This document shows positions 7,204 to 16,007 of a DNA stretch of 18,588 bases, piece by piece. Position 1 is the first letter of the stretch, and the number at the start of each line of letters is the position of its first letter. The position numbers were made by a program, and so were the translations under genes. The notes beneath the pieces are model-generated. The model searched no databases. It was given only the letters and a program-made list of their open reading frames with translations, and was not told the DNA's origin. This DNA is from an uncultured Porphyromonadaceae bacterium (GTDB lineage: Bacteria > Bacteroidota > Bacteroidia > Bacteroidales > Muribaculaceae): contig URWH01000011.1 in NCBI GenBank assembly GCA_900551515.1, positions 1 to 18,588 on the forward strand. The letters run 5' to 3'.

Positions 7204-7422
7204 TTATTTGTATCTGAACGCAATACGGCCTTTCGAAAGGTCGTAGGGCGACATTTCGACGCGGACCTTGTCGCCGGGAAGGATCTTGATGTAATGCATG
7301 CGCATCTTGCCTGAGATGTGGGCGGTGATTTCATGCCCGTTTTCAAGTTCGACGCGGAACATTGCATTTGAGAGTGCTTCGACGATTACGCCGTCCTGTT
7401 CGATTGCTGCTTGTTTTGCCAT
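7204..7422 (-). CDS. infA: Translation initiation factor IF-1
   Basis: A 72-residue single OB-fold protein that occupies the A site of the 30S subunit during initiation. It shows the expected start [20 protein letters not shown], the core [10 protein letters not shown] and [19 protein letters not shown], and the end [14 protein letters not shown]. Length and sequence are standard. It lies 21 nt after map and 23 nt before rpmJ, the arrangement map-infA-rpmJ shared with many bacteria but not E. coli. Confidence 0.98.
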   Translation of the reverse strand: MAKQAAIEQDGVIVEALSNAMFRVELENGHEITAHISGKMRMHYIKILPGDKVRVEMSPYDLSKGRIAFRYK

Positions 7423-7443
7423 ATCAAAGGTGTTGGGGTGTTT

Positions 7444-8226
7444 TCAAATGAATCTATCCTGAAGCACTTCGTAGACGGGTTCGAAAGATGTGAGGATCTC
7501 GGCTTTTCCGTCGACGACGGCAACAGTATGCTCGTAGTGAGCCGAGGGCTTGCGGTCGCGTGTGCGGCAAGTCCAGCCGTCGCGTTCGATGACGATGTTT
7601 TTGCTGCCGAGATTGATCATTGGCTCGATGGCTATGCAGAGTCCGTTGCGGATTATGGGGCCGGTGCCGCGGCGTCCGTAGTTGGGCACTTCGGGATCTT
7701 CGTGCATTTTGCGTCCGATTCCGTGTCCGCACATTTCACGTACCACGCTGTAGCCCCGGTGCTCGCAGTAGGTCTGTATGGCATTGGCGATGTCGCCGAT
7801 GCGGTTGCCTTCTTTGCAGGCTTCGATGCCTATGGCCAGTGATTCTTTGGTTGTGCGGCAGAGTGCGTAGACGTCGTCGGCGATCTGGCCGACGGGGAAA
7901 GTGTAGCACATGTCGCCGTTGTATCCGTCGAGCTCTACGACGAGATCGGTGCCGATGATGTCGCCTTCGCGAAGAGCGTAGTTGGAGGGGAATCCGTGAA
8001 CAACGATTTCGTTGACCTCACAGCATACGGCTCCGGGGAATCCTTCGTAGCCGAGGCATGTGGGGCGTCCGCCGTTGTCGGCTATGAATTCGCGCGCCAC
8101 GGCGTCTATTTTGTGCGTTGTCACGCCGGGAGTCACCCACTTGGCTATTTCGCCAAGTGTGCGACTCGCAAGCGTGCATGCCGCACGCATCTTTTCGATT
8201 TCTTCTGGTGTCTTAAGATAGATCAT
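7444..8226 (-). CDS. map: Methionine aminopeptidase, type I
   Basis: A 260-residue cytosolic metalloenzyme that removes the initiator methionine from nascent chains. All five metal ligands are in place: D94, D105 (GYNGD), H168 (CGHGIG), E201 (IEPM) and E232 (YEHT). The substrate-binding histidines are H77 (NEIVVHGFP) and H175 (HEDPEV). There is no N-terminal zinc-finger extension, so it is type Ia-like. It sits 35 nt after secY and 21 nt before infA; adk, which lies between secY and map in Bacillus, is absent here. A GGAAAG sequence precedes the ATG at 8224-8226 but is a poor Shine-Dalgarno match. Confidence 0.97.
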   Translation of the reverse strand: MIYLKTPEEIEKMRAACTLASRTLGEIAKWVTPGVTTHKIDAVAREFIADNGGRPTCLGYEGFPGAVCCEVNEIVVHGFPSNYALREGDIIGTDLVVELDGYNGDMCYTFPVGQIADDVYALCRTTKESLAIGIEACKEGNRIGDIANAIQTYCEHRGYSVVREMCGHGIGRKMHEDPEVPNYGRRGTGPIIRNGLCIAIEPMINLGSKNIVIERDGWTCRTRDRKPSAHYEHTVAVVDGKAEILTSFEPVYEVLQDRFI

Positions 8227-8261
8227 TCAATTATCTTTCCGTGGACGGTTGGTGATCGTGA

Positions 8262-9614
8262 TCAATAAGCGTTTCCGGTTGTACGGCCTTTGATTTTTCC
8301 GTCTTTCATGAGTCCGTCGTAGTGGTGCATCATCAGATGGCTCTCGATTTGCTGGAGTGTGTCGAGAACAACGCCTACGAGAATCAGCAGTGATGTGCCG
8401 CCGAAGAACTGTGCGAAATTCTGGCTGATGCCAAAGAAGCGGGCGAAGGCGGGAAGGATGGCGACGATTCCGAGGAAGATTGATCCGGGGAGGGTGATTC
8501 GCGACATGATGGAGTCGAGGTATTCGGCTGTCTTCTTGCCGGGTTTGACGCCGGGGATGAATCCGTTGTTGCGTTTCATGTCTTCGGCCATCTGGGTGGG
8601 ACGCACGGTGATGGCGGTGTAGAAGTAGGTGAAGGCAACGATCATGAGGAAGTAGACGAAGTTGTACCAGAATCCGTTGATGTCGGAGAAAGCAGCGAAG
8701 AAGCCGCTTCCGGATTCGTCGGCGCCGAAGCCGGCGAGCGTGATGGGGATGAACATGATCGCCTGGGCGAAGATGATAGGCATCACGCCGGCTGCGTTGA
8801 CTTTGAGGGGGATATACTGGCGCACGCCACCGTACTGTTTGTTGCCGACAATACGTTTGGCATACTGCACAGGCACTTTGCGTGTGCCCTGAACCAGGAG
8901 CACGGCTCCGACAGTGACAGCGAACAGGAGGATGATCTCGACGAGGAACATCACGAGGCCGCCCTGTGCCATTGAGTCACCGGGCAGACGGCTGATGAAT
9001 TCGAACGACATCGCTTCCGGCAGGCGGGCTATGATACCGACGAGGATGATGAAGGAGATACCGTTGCCGATACCTCGGTCGGTGATTCGTTCACCGAGCC
9101 ACATGATGAACATGGAGCCGGCGGCGAGGATCACAGTGAGGTAGCATATTGTGCCGAAGCCCATTGTCGCACCTCCGGCTGAGGCGGCGGCTACCTGAAC
9201 CTTGAGATTGTAGAGGTAGGCAGGGCCCTGAAGCAGGAGGATGAGCACTGTAAGATAACGTGTGTACTGGTTGAGTTTCTGACGACCGCTCTCGCCTTCG
9301 CGCTGCATTTTCTGGAATGAGGGGAGCACCATGCCGAGGAGCTGGATCACGATGGAGGCAGTGATGTAGGGCATGATACCGAGGGCGAAGATGGAGGCCT
9401 GTGAGAAGGCACCGCCGGAGAACATGTCGAGGAGCTGCATAAGGCCGCTGTTGTTTGTGAAATTGGCGAGGGCCTTAAGGTCATCGGGGCTGATGCCCGG
9501 GAGCACCACCTGGCAACCCAGGCGGTACACGAGCACGAGCAGGAATGTGATGACGAGTCGATGACGGAGTTCTTCGATCGTCCAGATATTTTTTATTGTT
9601 TTGAAAAATCTCAT
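8262..9614 (-). CDS. secY: Preprotein translocase subunit SecY
   Basis: The 450-residue channel subunit of the Sec translocon in the inner membrane. Ten hydrophobic segments can be placed at about 19-38, 75-97, 118-137, 153-174, 184-198, 218-242, 273-295, 314-336, 374-393 and 404-422. A plug region lies between the first two (LLDMFSGGAFSQASIFALGI). Conserved elements include the cytosolic GERITDRGIGNGISFII stretch and the basic C-terminal loop RPTQMAEDMKRNNGFIPGVKPGK. It starts 9 nt after rplO and ends in TGA, 35 nt before map. Length is in the normal range. Confidence 0.98.
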   Translation of the reverse strand: MRFFKTIKNIWTIEELRHRLVITFLLVLVYRLGCQVVLPGISPDDLKALANFTNNSGLMQLLDMFSGGAFSQASIFALGIMPYITASIVIQLLGMVLPSFQKMQREGESGRQKLNQYTRYLTVLILLLQGPAYLYNLKVQVAAASAGGATMGFGTICYLTVILAAGSMFIMWLGERITDRGIGNGISFIILVGIIARLPEAMSFEFISRLPGDSMAQGGLVMFLVEIILLFAVTVGAVLLVQGTRKVPVQYAKRIVGNKQYGGVRQYIPLKVNAAGVMPIIFAQAIMFIPITLAGFGADESGSGFFAAFSDINGFWYNFVYFLMIVAFTYFYTAITVRPTQMAEDMKRNNGFIPGVKPGKKTAEYLDSIMSRITLPGSIFLGIVAILPAFARFFGISQNFAQFFGGTSLLILVGVVLDTLQQIESHLMMHHYDGLMKDGKIKGRTTGNAY

Positions 9615-9623
9615 CGTGATATT

Positions 9624-10073
9624 TTATTTAACGACAGCAATTGTGCCGCCGGCTTCAACAATGGCTTTTTCGGCGGTTTTCGAGAAGGCGTTGGCCTGAA
9701 CGTTGAGCGCGCGGCTCACTGTGCCTTTGGCCAGCACTTTCACCAATTGCTTGCGTGAGATGAAACCGGCAGCGCGGAGCTCTTCGAGGCCGACGGTGTC
9801 GAGACCTTTAGCTGTTGCCAGGGCATCGATATCACTGAGGTTGACGGCTTTGTAGGCAACTCGGTTGATGTTTTTGAAACCGAATTTGGGGAGTCGGCGC
9901 TGGAGAGGCATCTGACCGCCTTCGAAGCCGATCTTGCGGCTGTAGCCGGAACGTGATTTGGCGCCCTTGTGACCGCGTGTTGATGTGCCGCCTTTGCCGG
10001 AGCCGGGGCCGCGGCCGATGCGGGTTTTCGAAGTGACTGAGCCTACTGCGGGACGAATGTTATTTAATTCCAT
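9624..10073 (-). CDS. rplO: 50S ribosomal protein L15 (uL15)
   Basis: A 149-residue late-assembly protein of the large subunit. The N-terminal rRNA-binding extension is glycine- and basic-rich ([20 protein letters not shown], then a [21 protein letters not shown] segment). The globular C-terminal domain begins near residue 75. Length and motifs are typical. It is separated by 29 nt from rpmD and 9 nt from secY, the usual order. Confidence 0.97.
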   Translation of the reverse strand: MELNNIRPAVGSVTSKTRIGRGPGSGKGGTSTRGHKGAKSRSGYSRKIGFEGGQMPLQRRLPKFGFKNINRVAYKAVNLSDIDALATAKGLDTVGLEELRAAGFISRKQLVKVLAKGTVSRALNVQANAFSKTAEKAIVEAGGTIAVVK

Positions 10074-10102
10074 AATGATAAAGTCTGTGTTTGTTTGATT
10101 CG

Positions 10103-10282
10103 TTAAGCTTTGGTCACTTCAACGAGGTGACGCACTCTGTTAACCATACCCATCACAGAGGGTGTGTCTTCTTTCACCACGGTGTGATTCATTTTTCTGA
10201 GGCCGAGGGCGTTGAGCGTGAGCTTCTGCACTTCGGGGCAATTGATGCGGCTTTTGATCTGTTTGATTTTTATCTGTGCCAT
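10103..10282 (-). CDS. rpmD: 50S ribosomal protein L30 (uL30)
   Basis: A 59-residue large-subunit protein translated from the ATG at 10280-10282 to TAA at 10103-10105. It begins [16 protein letters not shown] and contains the family core [20 protein letters not shown] followed by [13 protein letters not shown]. Size matches the bacterial short form. It lies between rpsE (8-nt gap) and rplO (29-nt gap), its normal position. Confidence 0.96.
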   Translation of the reverse strand: MAQIKIKQIKSRINCPEVQKLTLNALGLRKMNHTVVKEDTPSVMGMVNRVRHLVEVTKA

Positions 10283-10290
10283 ATTGCGAT

Positions 10291-10812
10291 TTATTTGCCG
10301 TTAAACACTTTTTCAACTGAGATGCCGCGGTTCTGGGCCACCTGTGCGGGCGAGCGCATTTCGTCGAGGGCAGCGATTGTGGCCTTGACGAGGTTGTGCG
10401 GGTTGGAAGAGCCTTTGGATTTGGCAAGGACGTCGGTGACGCCTACGCTTTCAAGCACTGCGCGCATAGCGCCGCCGGCTTTCACACCGGTACCGTGGGA
10501 TGCGGGCTTGAGGATGACGCGTGAGCCGCCGAATTTGGCAACCTGTTCGTGGGGGATGGTGCCTTTGTGAACGGGAACGCGGATGAGGTTTTTCTTGGCT
10601 GCTTCAACGCCTTTGGCGATGGCAGCGGTGACTTCGTTGGCTTTGCCGAGGCCCCAGCCTACGATGCCGTCTTCGTTACCTACCACCACGATGGCGGCAA
10701 AGGTGAATGTGCGGCCGCCTTTTGTCACTTTCGTAACGCGGTTGATGGCGACGAGGCGTTCTTTAACCTCGATGTCGCTGGTCGATTTTACTCTGTTATT
10801 TCTCTTTGCCAT
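10291..10812 (-). CDS. rpsE: 30S ribosomal protein S5 (uS5)
   Basis: A 173-residue small-subunit protein involved in decoding accuracy and mRNA unwinding at the entry channel. The N-terminal double-stranded-RNA-binding-like domain has [17 protein letters not shown] and [10 protein letters not shown]. The second domain has [10 protein letters not shown], the segment [20 protein letters not shown], and [14 protein letters not shown]. Length is close to E. coli S5. It starts 6 nt after rplR. Confidence 0.98.
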   Translation of the reverse strand: MAKRNNRVKSTSDIEVKERLVAINRVTKVTKGGRTFTFAAIVVVGNEDGIVGWGLGKANEVTAAIAKGVEAAKKNLIRVPVHKGTIPHEQVAKFGGSRVILKPASHGTGVKAGGAMRAVLESVGVTDVLAKSKGSSNPHNLVKATIAALDEMRSPAQVAQNRGISVEKVFNGK

Positions 10813-10818
10813 GTTTTC

Positions 10819-11160
10819 TTAAAATTTAAGGCCACCGTTGCGGGCAGCGTCAGCCAGTGATTTTACTCTACCGTGGAAGAGGTAGCCGTTGCGGTCGAAG
10901 ACCACTTCGGTGATTCCGGCAGCCTGTGCTTTCTGGGCGATAGCTTCGCCTACTTTGGCTGCGATTTCTGATTTTGTTCCTTCTTCGAGACCTTTGGATG
11001 AGGCGGCGCAGAGAGTTTTGCCGGCGAGGTCGTCAACGAGCTGGACATAGATCTGCTTGTTGGAGCGGAACACCGTCATGCGCGGACGGGCTGCGGTGCC
11101 CGAGATCTTGCCGCGGATGCGGGTTTTGATTTTGTTTCTTCTTTGTATCTTGGAGATCAT
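10819..11160 (-). CDS. rplR: 50S ribosomal protein L18 (uL18)
   Basis: A 113-residue protein of the central protuberance that binds 5S rRNA with L5. It starts [20 protein letters not shown] and has the conserved segment [20 protein letters not shown] and the C-terminal [20 protein letters not shown] followed by NGGLKF. Length matches the family. It lies 18 nt after rplF and 6 nt before rpsE. Confidence 0.98.
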   Translation of the reverse strand: MISKIQRRNKIKTRIRGKISGTAARPRMTVFRSNKQIYVQLVDDLAGKTLCAASSKGLEEGTKSEIAAKVGEAIAQKAQAAGITEVVFDRNGYLFHGRVKSLADAARNGGLKF

Positions 11161-11178
11161 GATTACTATGGGTTAAAT

Positions 11179-11733
11179 TTATTTAGCGCTTGCCGATTTA
11201 CCAGATTTGCGACGGATAATTTCGCCGACAAACTTGATGCCTTTGCCTTTGTAGGGTTCGGGCTTGCGGAGTGAGCGGATCTTGGCGCACACCTGTCCGA
11301 GAAGCTGTTTGTCGTCGCTTTCGAGGATGATGAGCGGGTTTTTGTTGCGTTCGCTCTTGGTTTCGACTTTGATCTCCGGGGGGAGCTTGATATATATGGC
11401 GTGTGAGTAACCGAGTGAGAGCTCGAGCACCTGGCCTGTGGCGTTGGCGCGGTAACCCACACCGACTAATTCCATTTCTTTGCGATAGCCGGTTGAAACG
11501 CCTACCACCATGTTGTGGACGAGGGCGCGGTAGAGGCCGTGCTGGGCGCGGTGTTCGCGGTCGTCGGTCGGACGTGTGATGGTGAGGTGATTGCCTTCGA
11601 TGTTTACGGTAAGGTCGGGGTTGATGGCCTGTGTGAGCTGGCCTTTGGGACCTTTGACTGTGATTACGTTATTCTCGACGCTGACGGTCACGCCTGCGGG
11701 AATTTCAATGGGGGCTTTACCAATTCTTGACAT
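11179..11733 (-). CDS. rplF: 50S ribosomal protein L6 (uL6)
   Basis: A 184-residue large-subunit protein near the factor-binding stalk base. Two homologous alpha/beta domains span about 1-82 and 83-176. The start MSRIGKAPIEIPAGV and the C-terminal signature PEPYKGKGIKF(V) with IRRKSGKSASAK are typical. Unlike most genes here, it has a strong Shine-Dalgarno sequence (AAGGAGG, 8 nt before the ATG). It starts 18 nt after rpsH. Confidence 0.98.
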   Translation of the reverse strand: MSRIGKAPIEIPAGVTVSVENNVITVKGPKGQLTQAINPDLTVNIEGNHLTITRPTDDREHRAQHGLYRALVHNMVVGVSTGYRKEMELVGVGYRANATGQVLELSLGYSHAIYIKLPPEIKVETKSERNKNPLIILESDDKQLLGQVCAKIRSLRKPEPYKGKGIKFVGEIIRRKSGKSASAK

Positions 11734-11741
11734 ATCTGTAT

Positions 11742-11748
11742 CCTCCTT
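11742..11748 (-). promoter_or_regulatory. Strong Shine-Dalgarno sequence of rplF
   Basis: The minus strand reads AAGGAGG, eight bases before the rplF ATG (11731-11733) and just after the rpsH stop codon. It is notable because nearly all other genes in this window lack any Shine-Dalgarno sequence. Confidence 0.8.
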
Positions 11749-11751
11749 TGA

Positions 11752-12150
11752 TTAATAAACATAACACAGCACTTCGCCGCCCACTTTCTTCTCGCGTGCT
11801 TCCTTGTTGGTCATCACGCCCTGTGAAGTAGAGAGGATGGCAATGCCTAATCCGTTTAACACTCTCGGCATGTCTTTGTAGCCGGTATACTGACGAAGGC
11901 CCGGACGGGAAACGCGCTTGAGGTCTTTGATGGCGTTTACGCGGTCCACGGGATCGTATTTTAAGGCGATTTTGATAACGCCGGCGGGGGTTTCACCCTC
12001 TATAAACTTGTAGTTAAGAATATAGCCCTGTTCGAAAAGAATCTTAGTGATTTCTTTTTTCAAGTTTGAGGCGGGGATTTCCACCACGCGGTGGTTGGCT
12101 TTGATCGCATTCCTCAATCTTGTGAGATAATCTGCTATTGGATCTGTCAT
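11752..12150 (-). CDS. rpsH: 30S ribosomal protein S8 (uS8)
   Basis: A 132-residue primary 16S rRNA-binding protein that organises the central domain; in E. coli it represses the spc operon. The start MTDPIADYLTRLRNAIKANH and the C-terminal signature AILSTSQGVMTNKEARE with GGEVLCYVY are typical. A 122-nt spacer precedes it, the second largest in the operon and out of proportion to neighbouring gaps of 18-24 nt, which hints at local control. No Shine-Dalgarno sequence is visible. Confidence 0.98.
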   Translation of the reverse strand: MTDPIADYLTRLRNAIKANHRVVEIPASNLKKEITKILFEQGYILNYKFIEGETPAGVIKIALKYDPVDRVNAIKDLKRVSRPGLRQYTGYKDMPRVLNGLGIAILSTSQGVMTNKEAREKKVGGEVLCYVY

Positions 12151-12272
12151 TTTTATAATGTTTAAATTGATTCGGGGTGTCCGAACAATATTTAATACTC
12201 TGTAGCTTCTATCCTATATTGCGGGGGATTTGGCTTTTGGGGTAATGGTCACGGACGATGATAGCGCCGCTA
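12151..12272 (-). promoter_or_regulatory. Enlarged spacer before rpsH with two hairpins
   Basis: On minus-strand RNA, ATAGC-GGC-GCTAT forms immediately after the rpsN stop. TTCGG-ACACC-CCGAA (12171-12185) forms about 20 nt before the rpsH start codon. The rest is A/T-rich. No open frame or TAnnTTTG box is seen. A role in S8-dependent regulation is inferred only from position and from S8's known repressor role elsewhere. Confidence 0.35.
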
Positions 12273-12584
12273 TTACCAGCTGGCTTTTTTAACGCCGGGG
12301 ATGAGGCCTGCAGAAGCCATTTCACGGAACTGGATGCGCGAAAGGCCGAACTGGCGCATGTAGCCTTTGGGACGACCGGTGATGGTGCAGCGGTTGTGAA
12401 CGCGGATGGGATTGGCGTTTTTGGGGAGCGACTGAAGTTTCTGTGCGGCTTCGTAAGCGTCGGCACGGTTGTCTTCATTCACGCCTGAGTTGACAATCTT
12501 CTTGAGCTCCGCACGTTTCTGGGCATACTTGGCCACCAATTTTGCGCGCTTCACTTCGCGGGCTTTCATTGATTCTTTTGCCAT
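12273..12584 (-). CDS. rpsN: 30S ribosomal protein S14 (uS14), zinc-free form
   Basis: A 103-residue protein of the 30S head. It starts [20 protein letters not shown] and has the conserved C-terminal part [20 protein letters not shown] followed by the family end [11 protein letters not shown]. It lacks the paired CxxC motifs of the short zinc-binding S14, so it is the long zinc-independent type, about the size of E. coli S14 (roughly 100 residues). It starts 24 nt after rplE and is followed by the 122-nt spacer before rpsH. Confidence 0.97.
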   Translation of the reverse strand: MAKESMKAREVKRAKLVAKYAQKRAELKKIVNSGVNEDNRADAYEAAQKLQSLPKNANPIRVHNRCTITGRPKGYMRQFGLSRIQFREMASAGLIPGVKKASW

Positions 12585-12608
12585 ATTGCTATTGTGGGGT
12601 TTTGTTGA

Positions 12609-13160
12609 TTATTTTTTAGCGTTTTTGAAGGGAAGTCCGAAATGTTTCAGCAGTGCGTAGCCTTCTTCGTCGGTGTTGGCTGAGGTCACGAATGTGATGT
12701 TCATGCCGAGAAGCTTGCTGATGTTGTCGATGTTGATTTCGGGGAAAATGATCTGCTCGGTGATGCCGAGGGTGTAGTTGCCGCGGCCGTCGAGCTTGCC
12801 TTCGATGCCTTTGAAGTCGCGGATACGGGGAAGGGCGACGCGGATGAGGCGTTCGAGGAATTCATACATTTTGTCGCGACGGAGGGTCACCATCACGCCG
12901 ACGGGCATTTTCTTGCGGAGCTTGAAGTTGGAGATATCTTTCTTCGAGAGGGTGGCAACGGCTTTCTGACCGGTGATGGCTGTGAGCTCGTTGATAGCTG
13001 TCTCGATGATTTTCTTGTCCTGTGTGGCTTCGCCGAGACCCTGGTTGATGACGATCTTCTTGAGGCGGGGCACCTGCATTACAGTGGTGTAGTTGAACTC
13101 TTTTTCAAGAGCGGGAACGATGCGCTCGGTGTAGTCTTTCTTAAGTGTCGTTGTGCTCAT
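12609..13160 (-). CDS. rplE: 50S ribosomal protein L5 (uL5)
   Basis: A 183-residue 5S rRNA-binding protein of the central protuberance that contacts P-site tRNA. It shows the core [40 protein letters not shown] and the end [20 protein letters not shown]. Its ATG overlaps the rplX stop by one base (TAATG), a classic sign of translational coupling. It also has an AGGAG element eight bases upstream, so it is one of only three genes in the window with a clear Shine-Dalgarno sequence. Confidence 0.98.
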   Translation of the reverse strand: MSTTTLKKDYTERIVPALEKEFNYTTVMQVPRLKKIVINQGLGEATQDKKIIETAINELTAITGQKAVATLSKKDISNFKLRKKMPVGVMVTLRRDKMYEFLERLIRVALPRIRDFKGIEGKLDGRGNYTLGITEQIIFPEINIDNISKLLGMNITFVTSANTDEEGYALLKHFGLPFKNAKK

Positions 13161-13480
13161 TACTTGATCTCCTCTCCTGATTTTTTAGCGAATCTCACTT
13201 TCTTGCCGGCGTCGTTTTTGCGATAGCCCACGCGGGTGGGTTTGCCGGATTTGGGGTCGATGAGGCTAAGGTTTGACACATGCACGGGGGCTTCCATTTT
13301 GACAAGGCCGCCCTGGGGGTGCTTGGCATTGGGTTTTGTTGCTTTGGTGACGAAATTGACGCCTTCGACAATGGCGCGGCTTTTGTCGACGAGCACTTTA
13401 AGCACTCGGCCTGTCTTGCCGCGGTCTTCGCCGCTGAGAACGTAGACGTTGTCGCCTTTCTTGATATTTAACTTGCTCAT
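13160..13480 (-). CDS. rplX: 50S ribosomal protein L24 (uL24)
   Basis: A 106-residue assembly-initiator protein of the large subunit with a KOW motif near the N-terminus ([20 protein letters not shown]). The conserved middle [20 protein letters not shown] and the C-terminal basic segment follow. Length is typical. It lies 21 nt after rplN, and its stop codon overlaps the rplE start by one base. The Shine-Dalgarno sequence of rplE lies within its last codons. Confidence 0.97.
   Translation of the reverse strand: MSKLNIKKGDNVYVLSGEDRGKTGRVLKVLVDKSRAIVEGVNFVTKATKPNAKHPQGGLVKMEAPVHVSNLSLIDPKSGKPTRVGYRKNDAGKKVRFAKKSGEEIK
13169..13173 (-). promoter_or_regulatory. Shine-Dalgarno sequence of rplE inside the rplX 3' end
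   Basis: The minus strand reads AGGAGAGGAG within the last codons of rplX; the proximal AGGAG is eight bases before the rplE ATG at 13158-13160. Together with the one-base stop/start overlap it supports coupled re-initiation. Confidence 0.7.
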
Positions 13481-13501
13481 TTGTTGTTGATCTAACGGGG
13501 G

Positions 13502-13867
13502 TTAAAGTACTTCAGGGGCGAGCGACACGATCTTCATGTTGGTGGCGCGGAGTTCGCGGGCCACGGGGCCGAAGATACGGGTGCCGCGGAGTTCGCCGGC
13601 ATTGTTCAATAACACGCAGGCGTTGTCGTCGAAGCGGATATAGCTGCCGTCGGCACGACGGATCTCTTTTTTAGTGCGGACGACAACGGCTTTCGACACA
13701 GTACCTTTCTTTACGTCGGATGAGGGGATAACGCTTTTCACCGACACGACGATGATGTCGCCCACGGTAGCGTAACGACGACCGGTACCACCCAGCACGT
13801 GAATGCACAGTGCTTCTTTGGCTCCGCTGTTGTCGGCAACGGTTAAACGGCTTTCAGTCTGTATCAT
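13502..13867 (-). CDS. rplN: 50S ribosomal protein L14 (uL14)
   Basis: A 121-residue large-subunit protein at the subunit interface, forming bridges to 16S rRNA. It starts [20 protein letters not shown] and has the signature-like [20 protein letters not shown] and the end REL(R)[14 protein letters not shown]. Length is the family standard. It starts only three bases after the rpsQ stop, so translation is almost certainly coupled. Confidence 0.98.
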   Translation of the reverse strand: MIQTESRLTVADNSGAKEALCIHVLGGTGRRYATVGDIIVVSVKSVIPSSDVKKGTVSKAVVVRTKKEIRRADGSYIRFDDNACVLLNNAGELRGTRIFGPVARELRATNMKIVSLAPEVL

Positions 13868-13870
13868 AAT

Positions 13871-14128
13871 TTACTTAACTTTTTCGATGATTTCTACTAA
13901 TCTCCATCTTTTGGTTTTGCTCAGCGGACGAGTTTCCATTAATCGCACGGTGTCGCCGATGCTGCACTCGTTCTTTTCATCATGGGCGTGATATTTTTTT
14001 GTCTTGTTGACAAATTTGCCGTAGATGGGGTGTTTTTCTTTCCATTTCACCATTACGGTGATGGTCTTATCACCCTTATTGCTTGACACAACCCCAATAC
14101 GTTCTTTTCTCAAGTTTCTTTTTTCCAT
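13871..14128 (-). CDS. rpsQ: 30S ribosomal protein S17 (uS17)
   Basis: An 85-residue OB-fold protein that binds the 5' domain of 16S rRNA. It starts [20 protein letters not shown] and shows [20 protein letters not shown] and [20 protein letters not shown]. Length and motifs are typical. It lies 18 nt after rpmC and 3 nt before rplN. Confidence 0.97.
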   Translation of the reverse strand: MEKRNLRKERIGVVSSNKGDKTITVMVKWKEKHPIYGKFVNKTKKYHAHDEKNECSIGDTVRLMETRPLSKTKRWRLVEIIEKVK

Positions 14129-14146
14129 TTGTAGGGTAGTTTGGGA

Positions 14147-14344
14147 TTATTTATTGTTAAGCTCGCGCTGACGGAGTTCAGTCTTTACGCGTGCGATCAT
14201 TTTACGGTCAGCAGTGATTTTCGCGGGATTGTCCAGGGGGGAGATGGCGTGGTTGATCTTGAGCTGTGCATATTCCTGCTCCATCTGTTCGAGACGATCT
14301 TTGAGATCCTGCGTGCTCATTTCTTTGATTTCTTCTTTTTTCAT
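14147..14344 (-). CDS. rpmC: 50S ribosomal protein L29 (uL29)
   Basis: A 65-residue, two-helix protein near the polypeptide exit that helps form the docking site for trigger factor and SRP. It starts MKKEEIKEMSTQDLKDRLEQ and has the conserved H-ISPLDNPAKITADRKMIAR and VKTELRQREL. Size is normal. It starts 6 nt after rplP. Confidence 0.97.
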   Translation of the reverse strand: MKKEEIKEMSTQDLKDRLEQMEQEYAQLKINHAISPLDNPAKITADRKMIARVKTELRQRELNNK

Positions 14345-14350
14345 GATGGT

Positions 14351-14782
14351 TTACACGTTTTGGGTAGGATCATAGTCGCGACGCACTACGAATTTTGTTG
14401 TTACGGGAAGTTTCTGTGCTGCGAGGCGGAGTGCTTCTTTTGCGATTTCAAAGCTTACGCCTTCGACTTCGATAAGCATACGGCCGGGGGTAACGGGAGC
14501 CACGAATCCTTCGGGCGAGCCTTTACCTTTACCCATACGCACTTCGGCAGGCTTCTTGGTGATGGGTTTGTCGGGGAATATTCTGATCCATATCTGGCCT
14601 TGACGCTGCATGTAGCGGGTCACTGCGATACGGGCCGCCTCAATCTGACGACCGGTAATCCATTTCGACTCCAAAGTCTTTATGCCAAACGAACCGAAGG
14701 CCAACTGATTGCCACGCTGTGCATTGCCTTTCATACGGCCTTTCTGCGCGCGGCGGAATTTAGTTTTCTTAGGTTGTAACAT
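14351..14782 (-). CDS. rplP: 50S ribosomal protein L16 (uL16)
   Basis: A 143-residue protein that contacts A-site tRNA and is needed for late 50S assembly. The start [20 protein letters not shown] and the conserved [24 protein letters not shown] core (here [20 protein letters not shown]) with [15 protein letters not shown] are intact. Length is a few residues above E. coli. It lies 20 nt after rpsC and 6 nt before rpmC. Confidence 0.98.
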   Translation of the reverse strand: MLQPKKTKFRRAQKGRMKGNAQRGNQLAFGSFGIKTLESKWITGRQIEAARIAVTRYMQRQGQIWIRIFPDKPITKKPAEVRMGKGKGSPEGFVAPVTPGRMLIEVEGVSFEIAKEALRLAAQKLPVTTKFVVRRDYDPTQNV

Positions 14783-14802
14783 TATTTGTTAGGTTGAGGG
14801 GG

Positions 14803-15549
14803 TTAACGATTTGTTTTAGGCTTGCGCGAGAGTCCGCGACCGCCGCCGTTGCGACCGCCGTGGCCATTGCCCATTCCACGGTTGTCCTTTGCATTGTTGG
14901 TAAACTGGGGAGCGAGATCGCGTTTGCCGTAGACTTCACCGCGGCAGATCCACACTTTCACGCCGATGGCACCGACTTTGGTGTGGGCTTCTACGAGAGC
15001 GTAGTCGATGTCGGCACGGAGTGTGTGCAGCGGTGTGCGGCCTTCCTTGAACATTTCGGAGCGGGCCATTTCGGCGCCGTTGAGGCGGCCGCTGATCTGC
15101 ACTTTGATGCCTTCGGCGCCAGAGCGCATTGTGGAGGCAATGGCCATTTTCACTGCGCGGCGGTAAGCGATCTTGCCTTCGATCTGGCGGGCGATTGTGC
15201 TGGCCACGATCTGAGCGTCGAGCTCGGGGCGTTTCACTTCGTAGATGTTGATCTGGACGTCTTTGTCGGTGATCTTTTTGAGCTCTTCCTTGAGTTTGTC
15301 CACTTCGGAGCCGCCTTTGCCGATGATCAGGCCGGGGCGCGATGTACAGACGGTGATGGTGATGAGCTTGAAGTTGCGTTCGATTACTATGCGCGACACG
15401 CTTGATTTTGCAAGACGTACGTTGAGATATTTGCGCAGCTTGGAGTCTTCGAGAATGGCATCGCCGTATTTCTTACCGCCATACCAGTTGGAATCCCAGC
15501 CACGAATTACGCCTAAGCGGTTGCTGATTGGATTAACTTTCTGTCCCAT
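14803..15549 (-). CDS. rpsC: 30S ribosomal protein S3 (uS3)
   Basis: A 248-residue small-subunit protein at the mRNA entry tunnel with helicase activity. The start chosen is the ATG at 15547-15549, giving [20 protein letters not shown], the family start; a longer frame upstream would overlap rplV and add unrelated residues. A KH domain carries [20 protein letters not shown], and the C-terminal domain shows [20 protein letters not shown] and [12 protein letters not shown]. The end is a Gly/Asn-rich, basic extension (about 222-248) longer than in E. coli. It lies 13 nt after rplV. Confidence 0.98.
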   Translation of the reverse strand: MGQKVNPISNRLGVIRGWDSNWYGGKKYGDAILEDSKLRKYLNVRLAKSSVSRIVIERNFKLITITVCTSRPGLIIGKGGSEVDKLKEELKKITDKDVQINIYEVKRPELDAQIVASTIARQIEGKIAYRRAVKMAIASTMRSGAEGIKVQISGRLNGAEMARSEMFKEGRTPLHTLRADIDYALVEAHTKVGAIGVKVWICRGEVYGKRDLAPQFTNNAKDNRGMGNGHGGRNGGGRGLSRKPKTNR

Positions 15550-15562
15550 TGTTTGTCTTGAA

Positions 15563-15964
15563 TTATTTTGCGTTATCGATAGTGTCCACAATCAGAGTGA
15601 CGTGGTTGGAACGTTTACGGATTCTGTAGCCGCGGCCCTGAGGAGCGGGACGGAGGCGTTTGAGCATCGGAGCACAGTTGACATAGACGGTGCTCACGCG
15701 GAGCATGCCGGCTTCAACCTGCTGGTTGTTTTTAGCTTCCCAGTTGGCGACTGCCGATTTCAGAAGTTTGTACATCTGAGCGGCTGCGTCTTTGTTTGAG
15801 AATTTAAGTATACCGAGAGCGCGGTTGACTTCAACACCACGGATCATGTCGGCGACAAGACGCATCTTGCGGGGCGACGAGGGGATGTTGGTGAGCTTAG
15901 CGAAAGCCACGTCCTTGAGCGCTTCTTTTCTTTTATCGGCGGATTGTCTTTTTCTTACACCCAT
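15563..15964 (-). CDS. rplV: 50S ribosomal protein L22 (uL22)
   Basis: A 133-residue protein whose beta-hairpin lines the nascent-chain tunnel and contributes to macrolide contacts. It has [40 protein letters not shown], and the hairpin segment [21 protein letters not shown] short basic N-terminal extension ([18 protein letters not shown]) precedes the core. It lies 43 nt after rpsS, one of the larger ordinary gaps. Confidence 0.97.
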   Translation of the reverse strand: MGVRKRQSADKRKEALKDVAFAKLTNIPSSPRKMRLVADMIRGVEVNRALGILKFSNKDAAAQMYKLLKSAVANWEAKNNQQVEAGMLRVSTVYVNCAPMLKRLRPAPQGRGYRIRKRSNHVTLIVDTIDNAK

Positions 15965-16007
15965 TGTTGTTAATTCTTTTGCTTTAAAAAATTAGTTTAG
16001 GGTCCGA

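Noticed and set aside
8227..8261. Missing adk between secY and map looked like a deletion
   Set aside because: The secY-map-infA order without adk is common in bacteria and expected for this group. The 35-nt junction shows no gene remnant.
15550..15591. Longer rpsC start with 14 extra residues
   Set aside because: It overlaps rplV, and S3 proteins begin with MGQK-type sequence, as given by the ATG at 15549.
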